From Xestospongia bergquistia (taxonomy: Eukaryota; Porifera; Demospongiae; Haplosclerida; Petrosiidae), in the NCBI GenBank assembly GCA_963965975.1, contig OZ014423.1, positions 2,666,001 to 2,730,000 on the forward strand: a stretch of DNA of 64,000 nt. Reading direction: 5' to 3'. The notes beneath the pieces are model-generated. The model was not told where the DNA came from. It ran no database searches and saw only the letters and a program-made list of their open reading frames with translations. A program made the position numbers and the translations under genes. Shown piece by piece: positions 1-13,700 of this stretch (its first letter is position 1; each line of letters opens with the position of its first letter).

Positions 1-1309
1 CCCTTTTCTAAGAGACCCTTCCTCTCCTAGCAGATGGTCACCAACACTAGACTAGTGTGTATGTTTATAGTCAGGAGTTGTTGATCCTTTGTGTACGTGT
101 GTGCTTGTTTACATGCATGTGTGTGTGTATTAGTCTTGATGCACAAGACAGGTCTAGCAAATAATTAAATTTCAGTTGACCGATCAGATTCCATTCTTGG
201 TAGTGTGGGTAGCAGGACAGCATATTGTTGTAGCTGTTGTTTGCTTGATAGTATCTTATTTGTATGAAGCAAAAGCTGTTTGGTGTTTGCTATCAAGATG
301 AGACTGTTTTGTGACTCAATGTCAGTACTTATGAGTTTTAAAGCATATTATCTTCAAATATACATGTTGCCTGATCATTAGTTGTGTGTGTCTGTATGGC
401 TTCCTTATTTTGTTTATTGTAATTAGTTAAATTTCTGATGTGACCTTTGGCAGACACTTCTTGCACAGCAAACAGGAGGGTTTAGCTCGATAGACTCTGT
501 GTGTGTGTGTGTGCTACTCTCTGGAAATTTGTTTTTATTTTATGTGCCACTTTGTGTGCTTTTCATGTTAGTTTCAGTTCTAATAGTCATATCACTTAAT
601 GTCTTCACATGAGGATGGTCACAACCTTTGCATGACATCAAGTTTTATGTTCAAAAATATATATTTCTGAATCATTATTGAAGGATCTTGTCTTCTTTCT
701 GCTAAAAAGTCATCTTAACTACAATTTGGGATTGTAGTGACATTCATGTTACTTTTTTTTCTGAAATATTTTTCATGCCCCATTTGAAGTGATCCCATAT
801 GTAATTACAATCTGTGAATATACCATCTGTTAGTACTACACTAATAAAGTTAGTCTGACCACACAAGACTGTCCAGGATTGTGTTTGGCTGTCCTCTCAT
901 AATCTAGTTCTTATGTCAAATTGACTATACTTTGCTTGTGTGCGACATCTTTTTTGCCCATGTGCCATAAGTACAGTCCATGTTATAAAAGTTGAACTCT
1001 AGATGTTTTGCTACTTCATTTCTTAAAGGCACATTTACATACAAATTAAAGGGAAGAATTCTTGACAGTCTAAATTAGACTATTTCTAGTGATCACAAAA
1101 CACTGACCTGTTCATCATTTTATTGATAGTTAGTTTTGAAAGCATCAAATTATATAGTGTATGTCCTTGTACTGAACTTTAAACCTTTATTAATAACAAT
1201 AATGTACTATACATTAGATAAAGAGGAAATGATGTTATTATGATGTTTACTAATATGTATATATTCAATAAATACATCAAGTAAGTAGACTCAATCTTTT
1301 CATTATTAG
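1..1309. other. Left edge without a recognisable exon
   Basis: No convincing coding exon was found on either strand. The stretch is AT-rich with short TG runs near 110-130 and 500-512. It precedes the first recognisable GINS4 exon, so it is either the gene's 5' intron or its upstream flank. A good donor-like sequence near 1280 would leave only a 29-nt intron and no family similarity, so I did not use it. Confidence 0.5.
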
Positions 1310-4300
1310 GCATGGCAAAATGAGAAACTGTCACCAGATTTATTGCATCCAAAGACTGAATTGCTCGAATGTATTTTTGAGCAAATAAAGTTAATGGTTA
1401 GTTTAATTGGTTAATTACTTATTTGATGGCTATTAATTATTTTAGGAAGAAAACCTTAGCCTCTTGTCTGATGGTGATTTTGTTAATAGTATCCACAAAC
1501 TAGAGGTAAGATCTTGTTTATTTTATCCTCATAAAACAAACTCTTCAATTAGATAGATAGAATCAAGTTTGTTGTGTGCAGTTATATAAGAACAAGATTA
1601 CACAAGGTAGTAAAGTTAATTGTTAATAGTACATACAATTAGTATAGTTGATTAGTCACATCTATATATAAAACTTCACACTGCATACTTTTAATTGGAG
1701 AACAAGTGGAGTTAATCTGTAGGTACTATTTCCTCTACCTCAGAGCATAAGAGGAGATGTGAGAAGTTAAGGAAACCACACCTATCATGTTAGAAGAGCT
1801 ATGTATTTCATATATTGGTAGCAATTATGCAACATATGATTCTATTTTATTATTAGCATTCACTTGTAGACACAGATGTTATAATTTCATGCTTGCACGA
1901 TAACTTAATTTTTTTATATGTCTGTAGATTGAGAAATATGTCTGGCATTTTCTGGAAAAAGAGTCATCACCTGAATCATCTACAATATCTCGCCTTTCTA
2001 CAGATGAACTGTCTTATGCTAAAGAGTGAGTGTGAATGACAGTTGACCAATCCAATGAATATATATGTGTTATACAAAAAGGTTTGTGGATAAAATGACC
2101 CAATTACAAAATGGACATAAATAGATAAAAATTTGTGCAAATTATTCTTTGAACTTAGTAACAAAGAGAGACATAACTGATTCAAATAAGCAAATATCTA
2201 ATTTCTAACTTTGCAACTTATGAACACTAATCCTATGCACACACTACTAGTTTCTAAGTCTATAAAGCAGAGCTTCAAATTTTGAGTAATATTTTATATC
2301 TATATAATTTGTGTTATTGTTAACAGTATAATATTATATTTGTTTTAACTACTAATAAAATTGAGGTGTGTTCAGTTTGTTAAAATGTGAGTCTATTTTT
2401 AACTGGTGTTGGGAAAGTTTATATATGATATAATGACTATCATAATAATTATTACATTAACATTATCTCCGCATGTTTTTCACCTTTGTCACATATTCTA
2501 CTTAACAATGAGAGATGCTTTGATTAATGTATATCCTGATATAATTACCATTAATTTATATGCACAAATTTTTATCTATTTATGTTCATTTTTTAATTTA
2601 ATGGCACAATATATATTAATCAAAGTAACAGGTGTACTATGTGCCAATTTGTTGCCATTTTTAAGCTTGTTGTGTTTTGCTTACTTTGTTTATTTGTCAG
2701 CTGGTCTTAACAGTTTGCTATTACTGTATTTTATATATAATATATATGTGTGTTGTATCTCAATATTTGTAAGTTATTCTGTGGCGCCTACAATATTACT
2801 ATATTTTGTTGATAATAATATGTTTTATTGACAGACTCAACCCATCAAGTGTGTCTATGCTGGTAATAGTGATAAGGTTGAGCCCATTTGACCAGATATA
2901 TTGTCCTTGTCTTTATTTCTTAGAGAATGACTAGTTGTACTGACATTGTCATGTTATCTTTATTCAGCTATTCTGGCTCTTTACCTGTCACAAACTGTAA
3001 TTGTAAGAATCTGATTGTACAATGCCAACCAATCAAGTAAAAATGTAATAAATGAGATGACGTCAATAACTGCTGATAGTATATAACATACAACTAATTT
3101 TAGTAAACATCCTCCCAACCATCCATACCAGCTGCTTTAAATAGAAACAATAAGCAACACACCTCCTGTTATATGTTGAAATATGAGTATAACACAATCT
3201 TTGTCTACTCCTCTGGGGTGTTCATGTTCACTGCTATGTCATAACACAACCAGCATATCCATTACACTATTATTATATTTTAAATGATAACAGACATAAC
3301 ACATATCTGCTGTATTATTACCACTAATGTTGTTTGTTCTTATTATCACATTAACACATCTAATTTATACATGTACCATTGTGATATTACACAATGGTAC
3401 TTCCTAGAACTAGGATAATATGTTGTTTTCACTAGATTTTCACAAAATTTTGATGTTTACTTGAAAGAGGTCATCCTACAACATTTACCAACTAACTTTC
3501 AACAGATGGACAAAAAAAAGACTAGTAAGTGAATGCAATATGAATATAGTTTATACACAGCTACTCTATGTCAGGTGTATGACCTTATAACCTTGCATTC
3601 ATAACCTTTCACCTGAACTTAGTACTGCATTAACTGTATTAATAATATTGGTGTTTATACTAATTACTTCCTAGTATGAATACACCTTTAAATTATTATT
3701 TATAACACAATAGCTTTATGTTAGTACATTACTTAATGCTACTCAAGGATAGCAAATAGCGGAGAATGATTTGGCATTACTGTTTTGTATAAGTATTGAG
3801 AAATATAAGGTATAGCATAATTGATAACAGTCATGAATTAACAATGAAGTATAATTAACAAAAGTGTAGTCATTGAAGACTTTCTAAACAAGTGTATTAT
3901 GATGTTTGGAAAAGATAACAGGCTTCTAATTGATTAACTATTCTGTCCAGAAGCTAAGTTGAAAGATAAATTTTAATTTATAATATTTTTATTATGAAAG
4001 TGAAAATAATACTTGTGAGTAAAAAGTAGCACTGTCAACATTTACAAGTACTAGGTATTGTTATAAATACAGTGGTACAGTAATACAGCTAAATCATAAT
4101 TACTCTCATCCCAAGATACCCACTTAGTCATTATAGACTGATGATGATGTGTGTCCCAAGCCAAAACTTTACATTGTTATCTATAATGCTTGTAATATTA
4201 TATACTCCTCACAACATTATGTCCATTCATCTTTGTATTCTTAATAAATTAGTAAATGTTTTTTTATTGATTATGTGGTGATAATGTGGGTGGTGTGGTT

Positions 4301-4730
4301 TGGTTTCATGGTGAACACATGTGTAACATGACCCAATAACATGTTAAAATATGTTTTCAGTATGACCTTTTCAATATATCACAAGAGGTTTTAAGTTATG
4401 ACTATCTCTTTCTTAGTCTTGAAACCTAATATGGACAAGTACGTCTTCATCCGAGCATTGGAAAGAAGATCAAATGTTGCTATTAATCCAGAGTTAGTTA
4501 TTCATGAGTTAGTATTGTATATGATGTCATTACATTTTAATGGTGCATATTTGTGCAATCACAAATGTTTTGTGAAAAGCATTATTAATCCCTCTCTTTC
4601 CTTCTCTTTTGTTTTACGTAGAGATAATACTGATAGTGAGACAATTGATCTAGAACCCAATTCACAATATGTACTACCATATCAACCTGTATCACTTTTT
4701 GTTTTATCCGGAATTGCCAAACTAGTTTGA
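1310..4730 (+). CDS. GINS4: GINS complex subunit 4 (SLD5), N-terminus not found
   Basis: Subunit of the GINS tetramer, which joins CDC45 and MCM2-7 to form the replicative CMG helicase in the nucleus. Six exons are visible: 1310-1396, 1446-1505, 1928-2025, 3436-3524, 4417-4492 and 4622-4730 (TGA). Phases agree throughout and give about 172 residues; the family is about 220, so roughly 40-50 N-terminal residues are missing. The first exon opens with AWQNEKLSPDLLHPK, which matches the SLD5 A-domain helix. Later landmarks are the YLKEVILQHLP helix, PNMDKYVFIRALER and the terminal B-domain strand ending SGIAKLV. Introns of 1.4 kb (2026-3435) and 0.9 kb (3525-4416) are large for this locus. The gene converges with the PPP1R3-type gene, with 239 bp between stops. 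Confidence 0.93.
3373..3400. repeat. 11-bp perfect inverted repeat in a GINS4 intron
   Basis: The arm gtaccattgtg (3373-3383) is followed by a 6-nt spacer and its exact reverse complement cacaatggtac (3390-3400). It lies about 35 nt upstream of the acceptor at 3435. It could form a short hairpin, but its function is unknown. Confidence 0.7.
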
Positions 4731-4969
4731 TAGGATTGTTCAATTGTATTTGTTTATTATCAAAATAATTAAATCCTTGTAAGGAATGTAATGAAGCCAT
4801 ATGTATTCAACCTAGTAAACAGCCCTGGAAGATAAGTGCCAAGACTAAAAACAAAAACTGTATTGTACAATTACTAATAACAATGATGGTATAAAAATCA
4901 ACAATACACATACTATCAAATAATGATTATGACAAAACCGAACATAAAAAAAAACAATGATGGGCAAAT

Positions 4970-5947
4970 TCATGGTACAACAGTTATAAGATAATTTTGA
5001 TTACGGTTATTGTCCCAGTATTCTTGGCCTAATGTTTGATAGGATATTGCAAATTCAATGTCATCTCCATTGGCTGGTATTGTAAATGAGAATCGATCTG
5101 TATAGCCATCACTAGATCCATCACAATAAGCACATACTGAATCATGATGAGTTTTCCATCTATCATGTGTCCATCTGACTAGGACTCTCTTCTCATAGTT
5201 TAAGTTCAGTGTACGAATAATCCCATGGACAGCTCTGGTTTCTAACTTAATGCTTTCAAGACAAACCTTTTGAGCTTGAAGTCTTTCATAGAAATCTGGT
5301 TGTGTACCTGGTTGGGGGAATTTGAAGTGTCTAGTGTGGGATTTAGGAAGTGATGTTGATGGTTCTTTGGTGGTACATGGTTTGATCTCTCTTGTTAATG
5401 ATACAGCTCCAAGATCATTGATTAATGAAGGAACAATTTCACCCTCTGTTTCAAATGGATCAGCTGAAGTTAATCGTTTAACTTTCTCCAGTGGAAATCC
5501 TTGTGTGTCTGCAAATCTGACACTCCGGCTTCGACGTACTTTTGGCTTTTGTGATGTGTGTAATGAAGATTTCAATGGGCTACGATTTACTTTAGGAAAA
5601 GATTGGCTTTTCTTATTAAAATGTTCATTACCTTGCCTAAACGATGAAAATCCTTCTGAACGAACTGGTGGAGATAAATCTCCTTCAATGAAAGGATCAT
5701 CAACTGAGTTGGACTCTAATAAAGCTGCTAGAGCCTCTAAACTAATGCTACTGGGTGTTTTCTGGCCCATATCATTGCTAGTATCGTCACTCTGATAACG
5801 ACCAAACTTTTGTTGTCCAACGGGTCGTTTTCTTGAGCTTTGCGAGTCAGTCACCTCAAGAGTATTGGGTCTAGCCATATAGGTACGGGCAGTGTTAAAA
5901 GCGACCGGTAGCTGAGGAGAGATGGCTACTGCCATTGCTTCATTCAT
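4970..5947 (-). CDS. PPP1R3: Protein phosphatase 1 glycogen-targeting regulatory subunit (PPP1R3 family)
   Basis: Intronless 325-residue protein. This family tethers the PP1 catalytic subunit to glycogen and promotes dephosphorylation of glycogen synthase and phosphorylase. Residues 1-130 are low-complexity and Ser-rich. The PP1-docking RVxF-type motif RSVRFAD lies at about residues 141-147 and is followed by TQGFPLEKVKRL, as in vertebrate PPP1R3 proteins. A CBM21 carbohydrate-binding domain fills about residues 208-325, with VCLESIKLE, VLVRWTHDRWKTH and the C-terminal glycogen-contact motif YWDNNRNQNY. Vertebrate paralogs 3B, 3C, 3D and 3G are also intronless or nearly so, but I cannot assign one paralog. 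The start at 5947 is the first ATG. The gene is head-to-head with SLC35A. Confidence 0.93.
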   Translation of the reverse strand: MNEAMAVAISPQLPVAFNTARTYMARPNTLEVTDSQSSRKRPVGQQKFGRYQSDDTSNDMGQKTPSSISLEALAALLESNSVDDPFIEGDLSPPVRSEGFSSFRQGNEHFNKKSQSFPKVNRSPLKSSLHTSQKPKVRRSRSVRFADTQGFPLEKVKRLTSADPFETEGEIVPSLINDLGAVSLTREIKPCTTKEPSTSLPKSHTRHFKFPQPGTQPDFYERLQAQKVCLESIKLETRAVHGIIRTLNLNYEKRVLVRWTHDRWKTHHDSVCAYCDGSSDGYTDRFSFTIPANGDDIEFAISYQTLGQEYWDNNRNQNYLITVVP

Positions 5948-6180
5948 TAGCTTTACAAACTAGGTAATTTAAATACTTGCTGCATGTACAACACTATAAA
6001 ATTACCGGCAGAGTTTTCTCATCGATCTAACTACTGGCAACCAGTACGTCATCCAATTTTGCTGTTTAAATACTAGTCACCTCGTCACCTCATGCCGATC
6101 ATGTGCACGGTACAGAACGCCGAATTTTGTTGTCGGATCACGTGCGCGGGGGGCTTAATGGTGATAAACTATCTTTGAGA
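5948..6180. promoter_or_regulatory. Bidirectional promoter, PPP1R3-type gene / SLC35A
   Basis: This 233-bp gap separates two divergent start codons. It is richer in CpG than the surroundings around 6100-6155 and contains a palindromic E-box CACGTG at 6139-6144. Transcription start sites cannot be fixed from sequence. Confidence 0.6.
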
Positions 6181-9100
6181 ATGAGTGATATTAAAAAGGG
6201 GAACGTTACAGAAGTTACTGAACAGGTGAGCGAAGTCTTACCTTTTGCTACAATTATTTGTACAACAACTATTAGTCAGAAAGTTCATTCTTTACTATTC
6301 ATAATAATAAAACTTATTAAAACCAATTTGGTTATTCCTTTGATTAAATTAATAATGTATTATGAAAATAATAATAGACCATTTACATCCTTGTTAAAAG
6401 ATTCTGTGAACACGAAGGAGGTAGTTACTTTACTGGTTATTATACACTATATTATACTTATTAAAGGACAGCACTAGCAGAAATACACAGTATAGATCCC
6501 TATTTCTTAGTACAAACTTCATAAAAATGGCAATGTCACAATGTGTAATGTAGTATTATAGTAGTATTATGGTCAGAAATGGGAGCTCACAAGCCCCGTG
6601 GGCTTCATGGGTTCCTGTTAGTAATGATTTGACATAAACAAGTTATTATGTTAAGTAATCTCCCTTCATGGTTTTTCTTAATTTTTTTTCTTTAAAAGGT
6701 TAAACAAAAAGGCTCAATGATCAATATAAAGTATCTGAGCCTTTTAATTTTGGTGATACAAAATACAACTTTGGTACTGGTAATGCGTTATTCAAGGACA
6801 ATGGAAGGTCCTCGTTATTTGTCATCAACAGCTGTAGTGCTTGCTGAGTGCTTGAAATTCACAACATGTTTTTTTCTAGTTCTTCATGGTAATTCTTGGC
6901 AGTTGTCAGAAACTCTAAGGGAACTTAAAGTTGAGATTATTGATAAATACATAGACACTCTTAAAGTGTGTGTCCCTTCATTTTTATATACAGTGCAGAA
7001 TAATTTGCAATATCTGGCACTATCTTATTTGGATGCTGCCACTTTCCAGGTTAGACTTACTACTATTCATTAACTTTACAATCTTTTGTTTTTCGATATA
7101 GGTTACTTATCAATTGAAGATATTGACTACAGCTTTATTTGCTGTGACCTTGCTACGGAAACAAATTTCTAGAACACAGTGGATTGCCCTTGTCATCCTG
7201 ACTATAGCTGTAGCACTTGTCCAGGTACAAAACTAAGATTAAAAATTTTGGTACCAATGTCCTTGTCAGAACTTCTGACTATTATGTTGGACCAGATAGT
7301 ATATTTGTGCATTGTTTTATTGCTAATATGGTTAATAGATTAAACCGCAATGTTTTACTAGCTAAACAAATAATCATTACTGCCCTTAATACAAGCACTA
7401 TATATAATATTATACAAGGCTTCATACAGAGGGCTCCTCCTCATATAATCTAATAATTGTAAACAGAACAGCTGAATAAACAATCAAGTCAGTAGATAAT
7501 AGCTCCTTTCTTCTAAGGGTATCAGATCTTGATTTTATTGATATCATGTAATAGTCATGAATATAATTATGTTTAACATGTTCTGATCATGGTTCAGATT
7601 TGTACATGGTTAGGAAAGTATGAATGTAATTTTGTTTAGACAGCTGCTGTATACTAGAAAATAACTGATCACGTCTTCAGAAAATTTTGTGCAGTCTCTT
7701 ATAAGTCTTCTCACTTGATTTAACAAAGCTCTGTTACAATACAACTAATTATGCTTCAAAAACTTTTATAATACTCTATTATTGATTCTGCCAATTACTT
7801 TTCATTACTTTCATATATTGATAGTGCTATTTAATCTTGTATTCTTTATGTGGATGTACTATTTACTATAGTAGTATTGTGTGTGGTAATGTGGCTAGGA
7901 AAATGGATATGTGCCAGAGAAGCTATAGTGATAATGAAGGAGAAGCTGTATTTGTACTTATATGTAAACCTCAGAGACATGTTTGAACATTTTATTGCTT
8001 CTCTTTCAAATAGTTTACTAGCAAATTTTGTGAACATAATAAAATAAGAGTCAAAATTTGTTTATACAATTTGGACAGATAGAATACTTTTTATATCCTT
8101 TCACAGTGGCCAAGTGGAGATACTAGTAACAAAGGGTCTTCGTCATTCTCTGTACGATTAATTGGTCTTATTGCTGTGTTATCAGGATGTATCACTAGTG
8201 GCTTTAGTGGAGTCTACTTTGAGAAAATTTTAAAGGGATCTAACACATCCATTTGGATAAGAAATATACAATTAGGTATGAATAAACAGTATACTGTGGT
8301 CAATTCTAGGTTTCTTAATTGTTTGTTTAATGTATATATCTCTTATCACACTGCTAACAAGTTGTAGAAGCCATAGTGATAATTATGTTCAAATAAATTA
8401 TTATAACATGTGATTATTTCAGCTGTCAACAGAATCCATATATATATATCAATGTAGGACTTACAAAAGTAAAAAATTGAAAAGAGGAAGAAGCAGAATC
8501 TCCCACTCAATGATTAAATTCTATATATAGGGGTTATGTTACTGTATTTATATGGACAAGTCATTGTACAAGTTAATATGTGACTTGTGAGTATAAATGC
8601 TAAGAATTTGGCAAGTAGACGTCATGATCAGTTACATGCTACAATAACATCAATGAATAAGTTGGCTAGCTCTCTTCTGTTTTTGTTAGGGATATTCATG
8701 TGTCCTATTTACTTCTCCTTTTATGCCTATCTCTTGTCAATGTTTGATTGGTTATAATGTCCCTATTTGCCACCTTCAATTTGCCTAATAAATTTTCAAT
8801 AGCAACTACTGAGTAATAGTTTAACAGAACAAGAAATGACAACTATCACAATAAGCAATGAGCACTAAGAGTTGATTGAATAGAGATCATAAATTAACTG
8901 AATACTTCAAACAATCCCTGGAAGAACATATTTTTGTACTTATATTAAAAAGTTTTATTAAATGTAAGTCCTTCCACATGGTATAAACTCTCTAGCAATA
9001 CTGCCAGCAAGCAAAGGACTTTTTAAATCTCAGATATTGCAAGATTTCCCTTATTCTCTAGGTATCTTGGGGCTAGTGTTTGGATTAATGGCTGTCTTTG

Positions 9101-9834
9101 TAACAGACTATAATAAAGTAATGAAGGACGGTTTCTTCCAAGGATACAATTATATAGTTTGGATTGTGATAATTTTACAGGTAAGGTAGTTGTTTTACCA
9201 AGAACATTCATTATCTTTCTTTTATAGGCTGTAGGTGGTCTAATTGTTGCTGCTGTGATTAAATATGCTGACAACATTCTTAAAGGTTTTGCTACAGCAG
9301 TGGCTATTGTCATCTCACCAATTGTCTCATACTTCCTACTGTCAGATTTTGAACCATCAATGTAAGCAAGGATCTATGAACTGTCCCACAGAAAAACAAC
9401 ATGTCACCTCCTACTTAACTGGGGGTGGGTCCTAATGTTATTTAATAACTTGTTGCAGTGATTGTATTAGTTAAAGCCCAGCTTATAGTTAGTAATATTG
9501 CTCATTAGTGAAATAATTGTCTGGACCTTCATGAATTGAATAATGGTACCACATCCAATTACATCCTAATGTCTCAGCAACCATGTCTGTGTAACAAAGT
9601 ACTTACCATTACCTATTAGTAACCTAGTCCTACTGGAATATGTTTAAATCTAAACTTATGGAATGAGATTACTTTATGTGATGTGTCTCTTTTTATTCCT
9701 ACAGAAAATTTGCTGTTGGTTCTCTATTTGTGATTACTTCCGTTTTCCTTTATGGTTTATATCCAGTCAAGAAACCTGACGTGCTCCCTCAATCAAAAGA
9801 ATCACAAGTACCTACTATAGTGATCAAAAATTAG
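6181..9834 (+). CDS. SLC35A3: Nucleotide-sugar transporter, SLC35A2/A3-like
   Basis: Golgi multi-pass antiporter that brings UDP-GlcNAc or UDP-galactose into the lumen for glycosylation. Seven exons: 6181-6225, 6699-7049, 7102-7224, 8107-8275, 9062-9180, 9228-9361 and 9705-9834 (TAG). They join in phase to 356 residues, the usual family length. Signatures include [71 protein letters not shown] sequence at the 8275/9062 junction, [10 protein letters not shown] and [17 protein letters not shown]. The resemblance is closest to SLC35A3 (UDP-GlcNAc), with A2 (UDP-Gal) next, and substrate cannot be decided here. In this frame 6181 is the first ATG; an upstream extension would need a GTG start. The 882-nt intron 7225-8106 and 786-nt intron 8276-9061 hold nothing else I recognise. 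Confidence 0.93.
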
Positions 9835-9933
9835 AATCATTTTTTTTATATTGTAGAACTTTTAATTATAATGTTGTCACTAAAATTTAATGAACTATTA
9901 TTATAACACAGAGTACAAGTGATATAAATATAT

Positions 9934-10471
9934 TTACTGTTTGCTTTGCTTGCTTGATGCTATTGCAATACCACCAATTAAAGCCAGTACAGTGCCTCCT
10001 TGTGCAACAACTCTTAGTCTCATCATATTCTGTGACATTAACATGTTGCCTCGTTTAAAGGACACTAATCCAAAGGATAGAGCACCAACTGTTGCTAGAC
10101 ACCCTACAGAAAAAATGGTAAATATGAAAGAGTTATAATGTTCCAGTAAGAAAATATGTTTGGTATCCATATACATGTTAGACCTGGCATACCTCAATAT
10201 ATATACATGAATAAAATGCAAATATGTTCACAATATACACTAAGACACAGTTGATTGGAAATTTCTTTAATTTTATTTGTCCAATCCTAACCAGTCAATG
10301 ATCCACACAAGTTTGTGTGTAAACATAACTTACATCATGACCACACCTACCTATAGGAACAAAAGGATTTTCCTTAGCTTTTCGCCAAAATCTGTTCCCT
10401 GATGTTTCAGGAGGCGGTGGAATCCACGGCAGATCAGTAGGAGGACCGTTATTTGAAGATGATGTTGCCAT
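9934..10471 (-). CDS. HIGD2A: HIG1 domain family member, HIGD2A-like
   Basis: Small mitochondrial inner-membrane protein; HIGD1/2 (yeast Rcf1) proteins assist cytochrome c oxidase and respiratory supercomplex assembly. Two exons, 10351-10471 and 9934-10103, join in phase to 96 residues. The core KENPFVPIGCLATVGAL is the first HIG1 transmembrane helix, followed by FKRGN and the family motif Q-x3-R-x-R-x3-Q seen as QNMMRLRVVAQ, then a second hydrophobic helix. The ENPxVPIGCLAT and RGN spellings favour HIGD2A over HIGD1A. The N-terminus is Pro-rich. The gene is tail-to-tail with SLC35A (99 bp between stops) and head-to-head with alpha-catenin. Confidence 0.93.
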
Positions 10472-10714
10472 TAAATTTTAAAGAACTTGAAAAGGTGGAT
10501 GACACTTTCAGGCGACTCACGATAATATCATAAAGTAGAGCAGCAGATTACTATTTTATACATTCACACTGACAATAAAATGACCCATAAACTTCGAACT
10601 ACCTTCCTTTTTGTTTGGCTGAGTTGTCTGACGACACACTGTCAACCAAAAGGTCACACGTGATTCCGTTGTTGACTAATGGGTGGGGCTCAACAATAAG
10701 TAAACACAGCTACT
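10472..10714. promoter_or_regulatory. Bidirectional promoter, HIGD2A / alpha-catenin
   Basis: This 243-bp gap lies between two divergent start codons. It carries CACGTG at 10657-10662 within CACGTGATTC, the same 10-mer found in the kinesin promoter at 23607-23616. Confidence 0.6.
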
Positions 10715-13700
10715 ATGGCGAATTACGACGTCAATTCTCGAGTTAAACACTTGATGAAACTAAAAGACATTGAAGTCAGAACCAGATCTGTCGAAGAAAC
10801 ATTGACTCCATTGATTAAGCAGGTATATAGCTGGTTGTAAGTTGTAACTTTGAATGACTGTCTTACTCATAGCTTAGTGTTTTGGGACTTAGTTAGTTAC
10901 CATAGCAACAACTGACCAAGAACTATAGTATTGTCTCTTGCATGTGCACTGCTTTATGGGCAATGATTATTTGTTGATCAGGATTTTACCATGTAGTATG
11001 ATACCAGGAGACCATAGCCTCAAAAGGTTATGAGCTCCTGATGATACTGATCCCCACCCATAAGTATTAAGTCAGAGAAGTAATTGATATCACTAAAAGA
11101 TGATTTGTTAATATTCTTTCAATTCAGGTTGCTACACTACAAGAATTTACTCCAGGACGCTACCAACATAAACAGTTTCGAAATGTTCATAAATTAATAC
11201 AGATTGTGATTAAAGCTACTGAGAATTTTATCAATGTAGCTGAGCAAGTGGCAGCAGACAATCCTGACTTTCAGGTAAATAAATGGTTTTATTTTATAAC
11301 TATCTATAAACTGAATCAAAGTTAGGTTATAACCTAGACTTAACATAGTATCACTATTAAAAATCTCAAATAGATTATACTATTGTACCTTATCTATTAA
11401 AAGTTCTGCATATAAAGAATATCTTGGTAGGAGGAACTTTGGCTGTCGTGTGAAGAAGTAAGGAGTGCTGGACAAAATATTCAAACTGCATCAACAAACT
11501 ATGCAGCAGATTCACTTCAGCCAAGAAAGAGAGAGGGAATGGAGATAGCAGCTAAAGAATTAATGCTAGCTGTTACCCGTCTTTTGGTTTTGATTGATTT
11601 GATTGACATTAATGAACTGTTAAAAGCATCTAGTCAGGTGAGTTAATAATATAAATCGTCTTTATTTGATCCATGAGCAGAGTACACATCAAATACTTTT
11701 ATTTTATAACATTAAAGGAAATAATGTGTATAATAATTTAGATTGAAGCTAAACTCAGACAGCTCCGTTTGGTGGACACATGGGAAGGTTTTGTTGACAC
11801 TGTTAAGAGTGTGACCAAGGAAATTAAGTCAGTGTCTGAGCTAGCTACTGCAAGACAGCAAGAGTTAAAGAGCAGTGCTGCACAACAATTAATAGTTGCT
11901 GCTAATACAGAATTGAAGCAGTGCAATAAAATGTTGATAACATCAACAAAAGTAGGTGTTTTTTATTATTTGGTATGCATCTTCTATTGTGTGTAGATGT
12001 TTCTAGAACATCCACAAGATGAATATGCACATGAGAACAGAGATTACATTATTAACAGAATGCAAGAAGCTATTCGAACAATAGCTCGCTTAGCTGATGG
12101 GGAAGACCCCATACTTATTCTACAACAACAAGAAGATGAAGAAGATATCCATCATCCAAGAGATGATAAAGAGGGTAATCAGCAACAAGAGCAGGATGAG
12201 CAAGATGAAACAGAGACTCCGACTTTAGCTCCTCCTCAGACTCCAGTACCTCCACATATAGCACCATCTATTGTAGTGTCTCCTAAGTCACCAAGTGTAC
12301 CTCGAGGATTGGCTAAGAGCATTCAAAACTTTGAGGTAGATAGCCTTTGTTAAGGCCCAATTGCAATGTATGGTCCATTTTAAAATGGGCTAACAGCATT
12401 GAAACAGATTTGTCAGCTTAAATCAGCCAGGTTATACAAAAAGAACATTTAAGTTAATGACTCCTTTTTGTTTGAATCAAATGAAAGAGAGCAGTTAGCA
12501 TTTAAAAACAGTCAGTCACTACTAAAGCCCAAATAAAACTACTGTTAAACTTTGTAAAAATTTTGCCTAAAAGGATTTTTCAAAAATACACTAGTTAGCA
12601 TATGCGATTTTGAACAAGGTACAATGCATCCAAAGTTGAAAGATATAGCTTCTCTTAGATTCTTGCTTCTATCTATTTAAATCAGGCCAGCTGGCTTTAA
12701 GATAGGTTGGCTAGATTTAAAATGGACCAGAGGTTTTATAGAGGGCTTTAACACTTAATATAGCCATATATGTATCAATTGTATTTTGTTAATTTTAGAC
12801 CCTTTTGGAAAGAAGTGCAGAATGTCCTCCACCTATTGAAACTCCTCGCCACTTGCAAGCTGGGTTCGATGTGATTATGGCTGCTGCTGCAAACCTTGCT
12901 ACATCTGACTCAACAAGGTAGCTACCAAAATATCATACTCATCACTATATTTGTTATCATCAACTAAGAGATCAGCATGGTTTATTAGCTCAGTGTGATG
13001 TGGTTCGTGAAAAGCTCCAAGACTTTCTTGCTGTCATTTCAGCTGGTTCTACTACTGAAATACCAAGTGACCGTGAAGATGATGTACGAGGAGAAGGTGA
13101 CGGTAATGAAGGAGAAACTGAGGGTCCATTATCACCACCATCATCACCATCATTGCATACTGTTCATCAGACCATGTCAGTAGTTGAAGAAGAAACGGCA
13201 ACTTTGCGCTCTGAAGTTTGTTACAATTATAAAAAATTCTATGTTTCATTTATAAAATTATATAGCTGAGGCGTGCTATGATTGATCATGTATCAGATAC
13301 ACTTGTTGATCCATTTGTCCCACTTAAAAGGATGGTGACTGCTGCTGAAATGGGTAACATAGCTAGTGTTGAAGAATGCTCTGCTCAATTTATATCCCAT
13401 GCAGAGCAACTTGCTCATGTATGTAAAACTCATAAATTGCTGATTCTATTAGTAAGGCACCTATTATGTGATGTTTTTGTTTTACTGATTAGGTTGCTAA
13501 TTTGGTGTGTTCCCTGACAGTTGATGGTCCTGGGACTCGTTTTGTTAGGGTAGCATCTCAACAAGTTAGTTCTCTGAAACAACAGGTTAGTAATAGCTGT
13601 AGTCTTTAAAATCAATTACCACTCCACTTGAAAGGATGTTACTATAACTAAAAATTGAAGAAACATCAATCTTTTAGGTTGTTTGTGCAGCTAAGATGCT

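Noticed and set aside
1261-1309. Donor-like caagtaagt upstream of the first recognised GINS4 exon
   Set aside because: It would imply a 29-nt intron, and the upstream codons show no GINS4 similarity.
2041-2185. Short minus-strand frame near the third GINS4 exon
   Set aside because: Partly antisense to the exon and in AT-rich intron; no similarity.
2406-2831. 141-codon hydrophobic open frame on the plus strand
   Set aside because: It lies inside the large GINS4 intron, begins at GTG not ATG, and its hydrophobicity follows from AT-rich codons. No family resemblance.
5322-5795. 157-codon plus-strand frame opposite the PPP1R3-type gene
   Set aside because: Antisense shadow of a clearly conserved minus-strand gene.
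6103-6180. Possible N-terminal extension of the SLC35A transporter
   Set aside because: It would need a GTG start. ATG 6181 is the first ATG in frame and gives a normal N-terminus.
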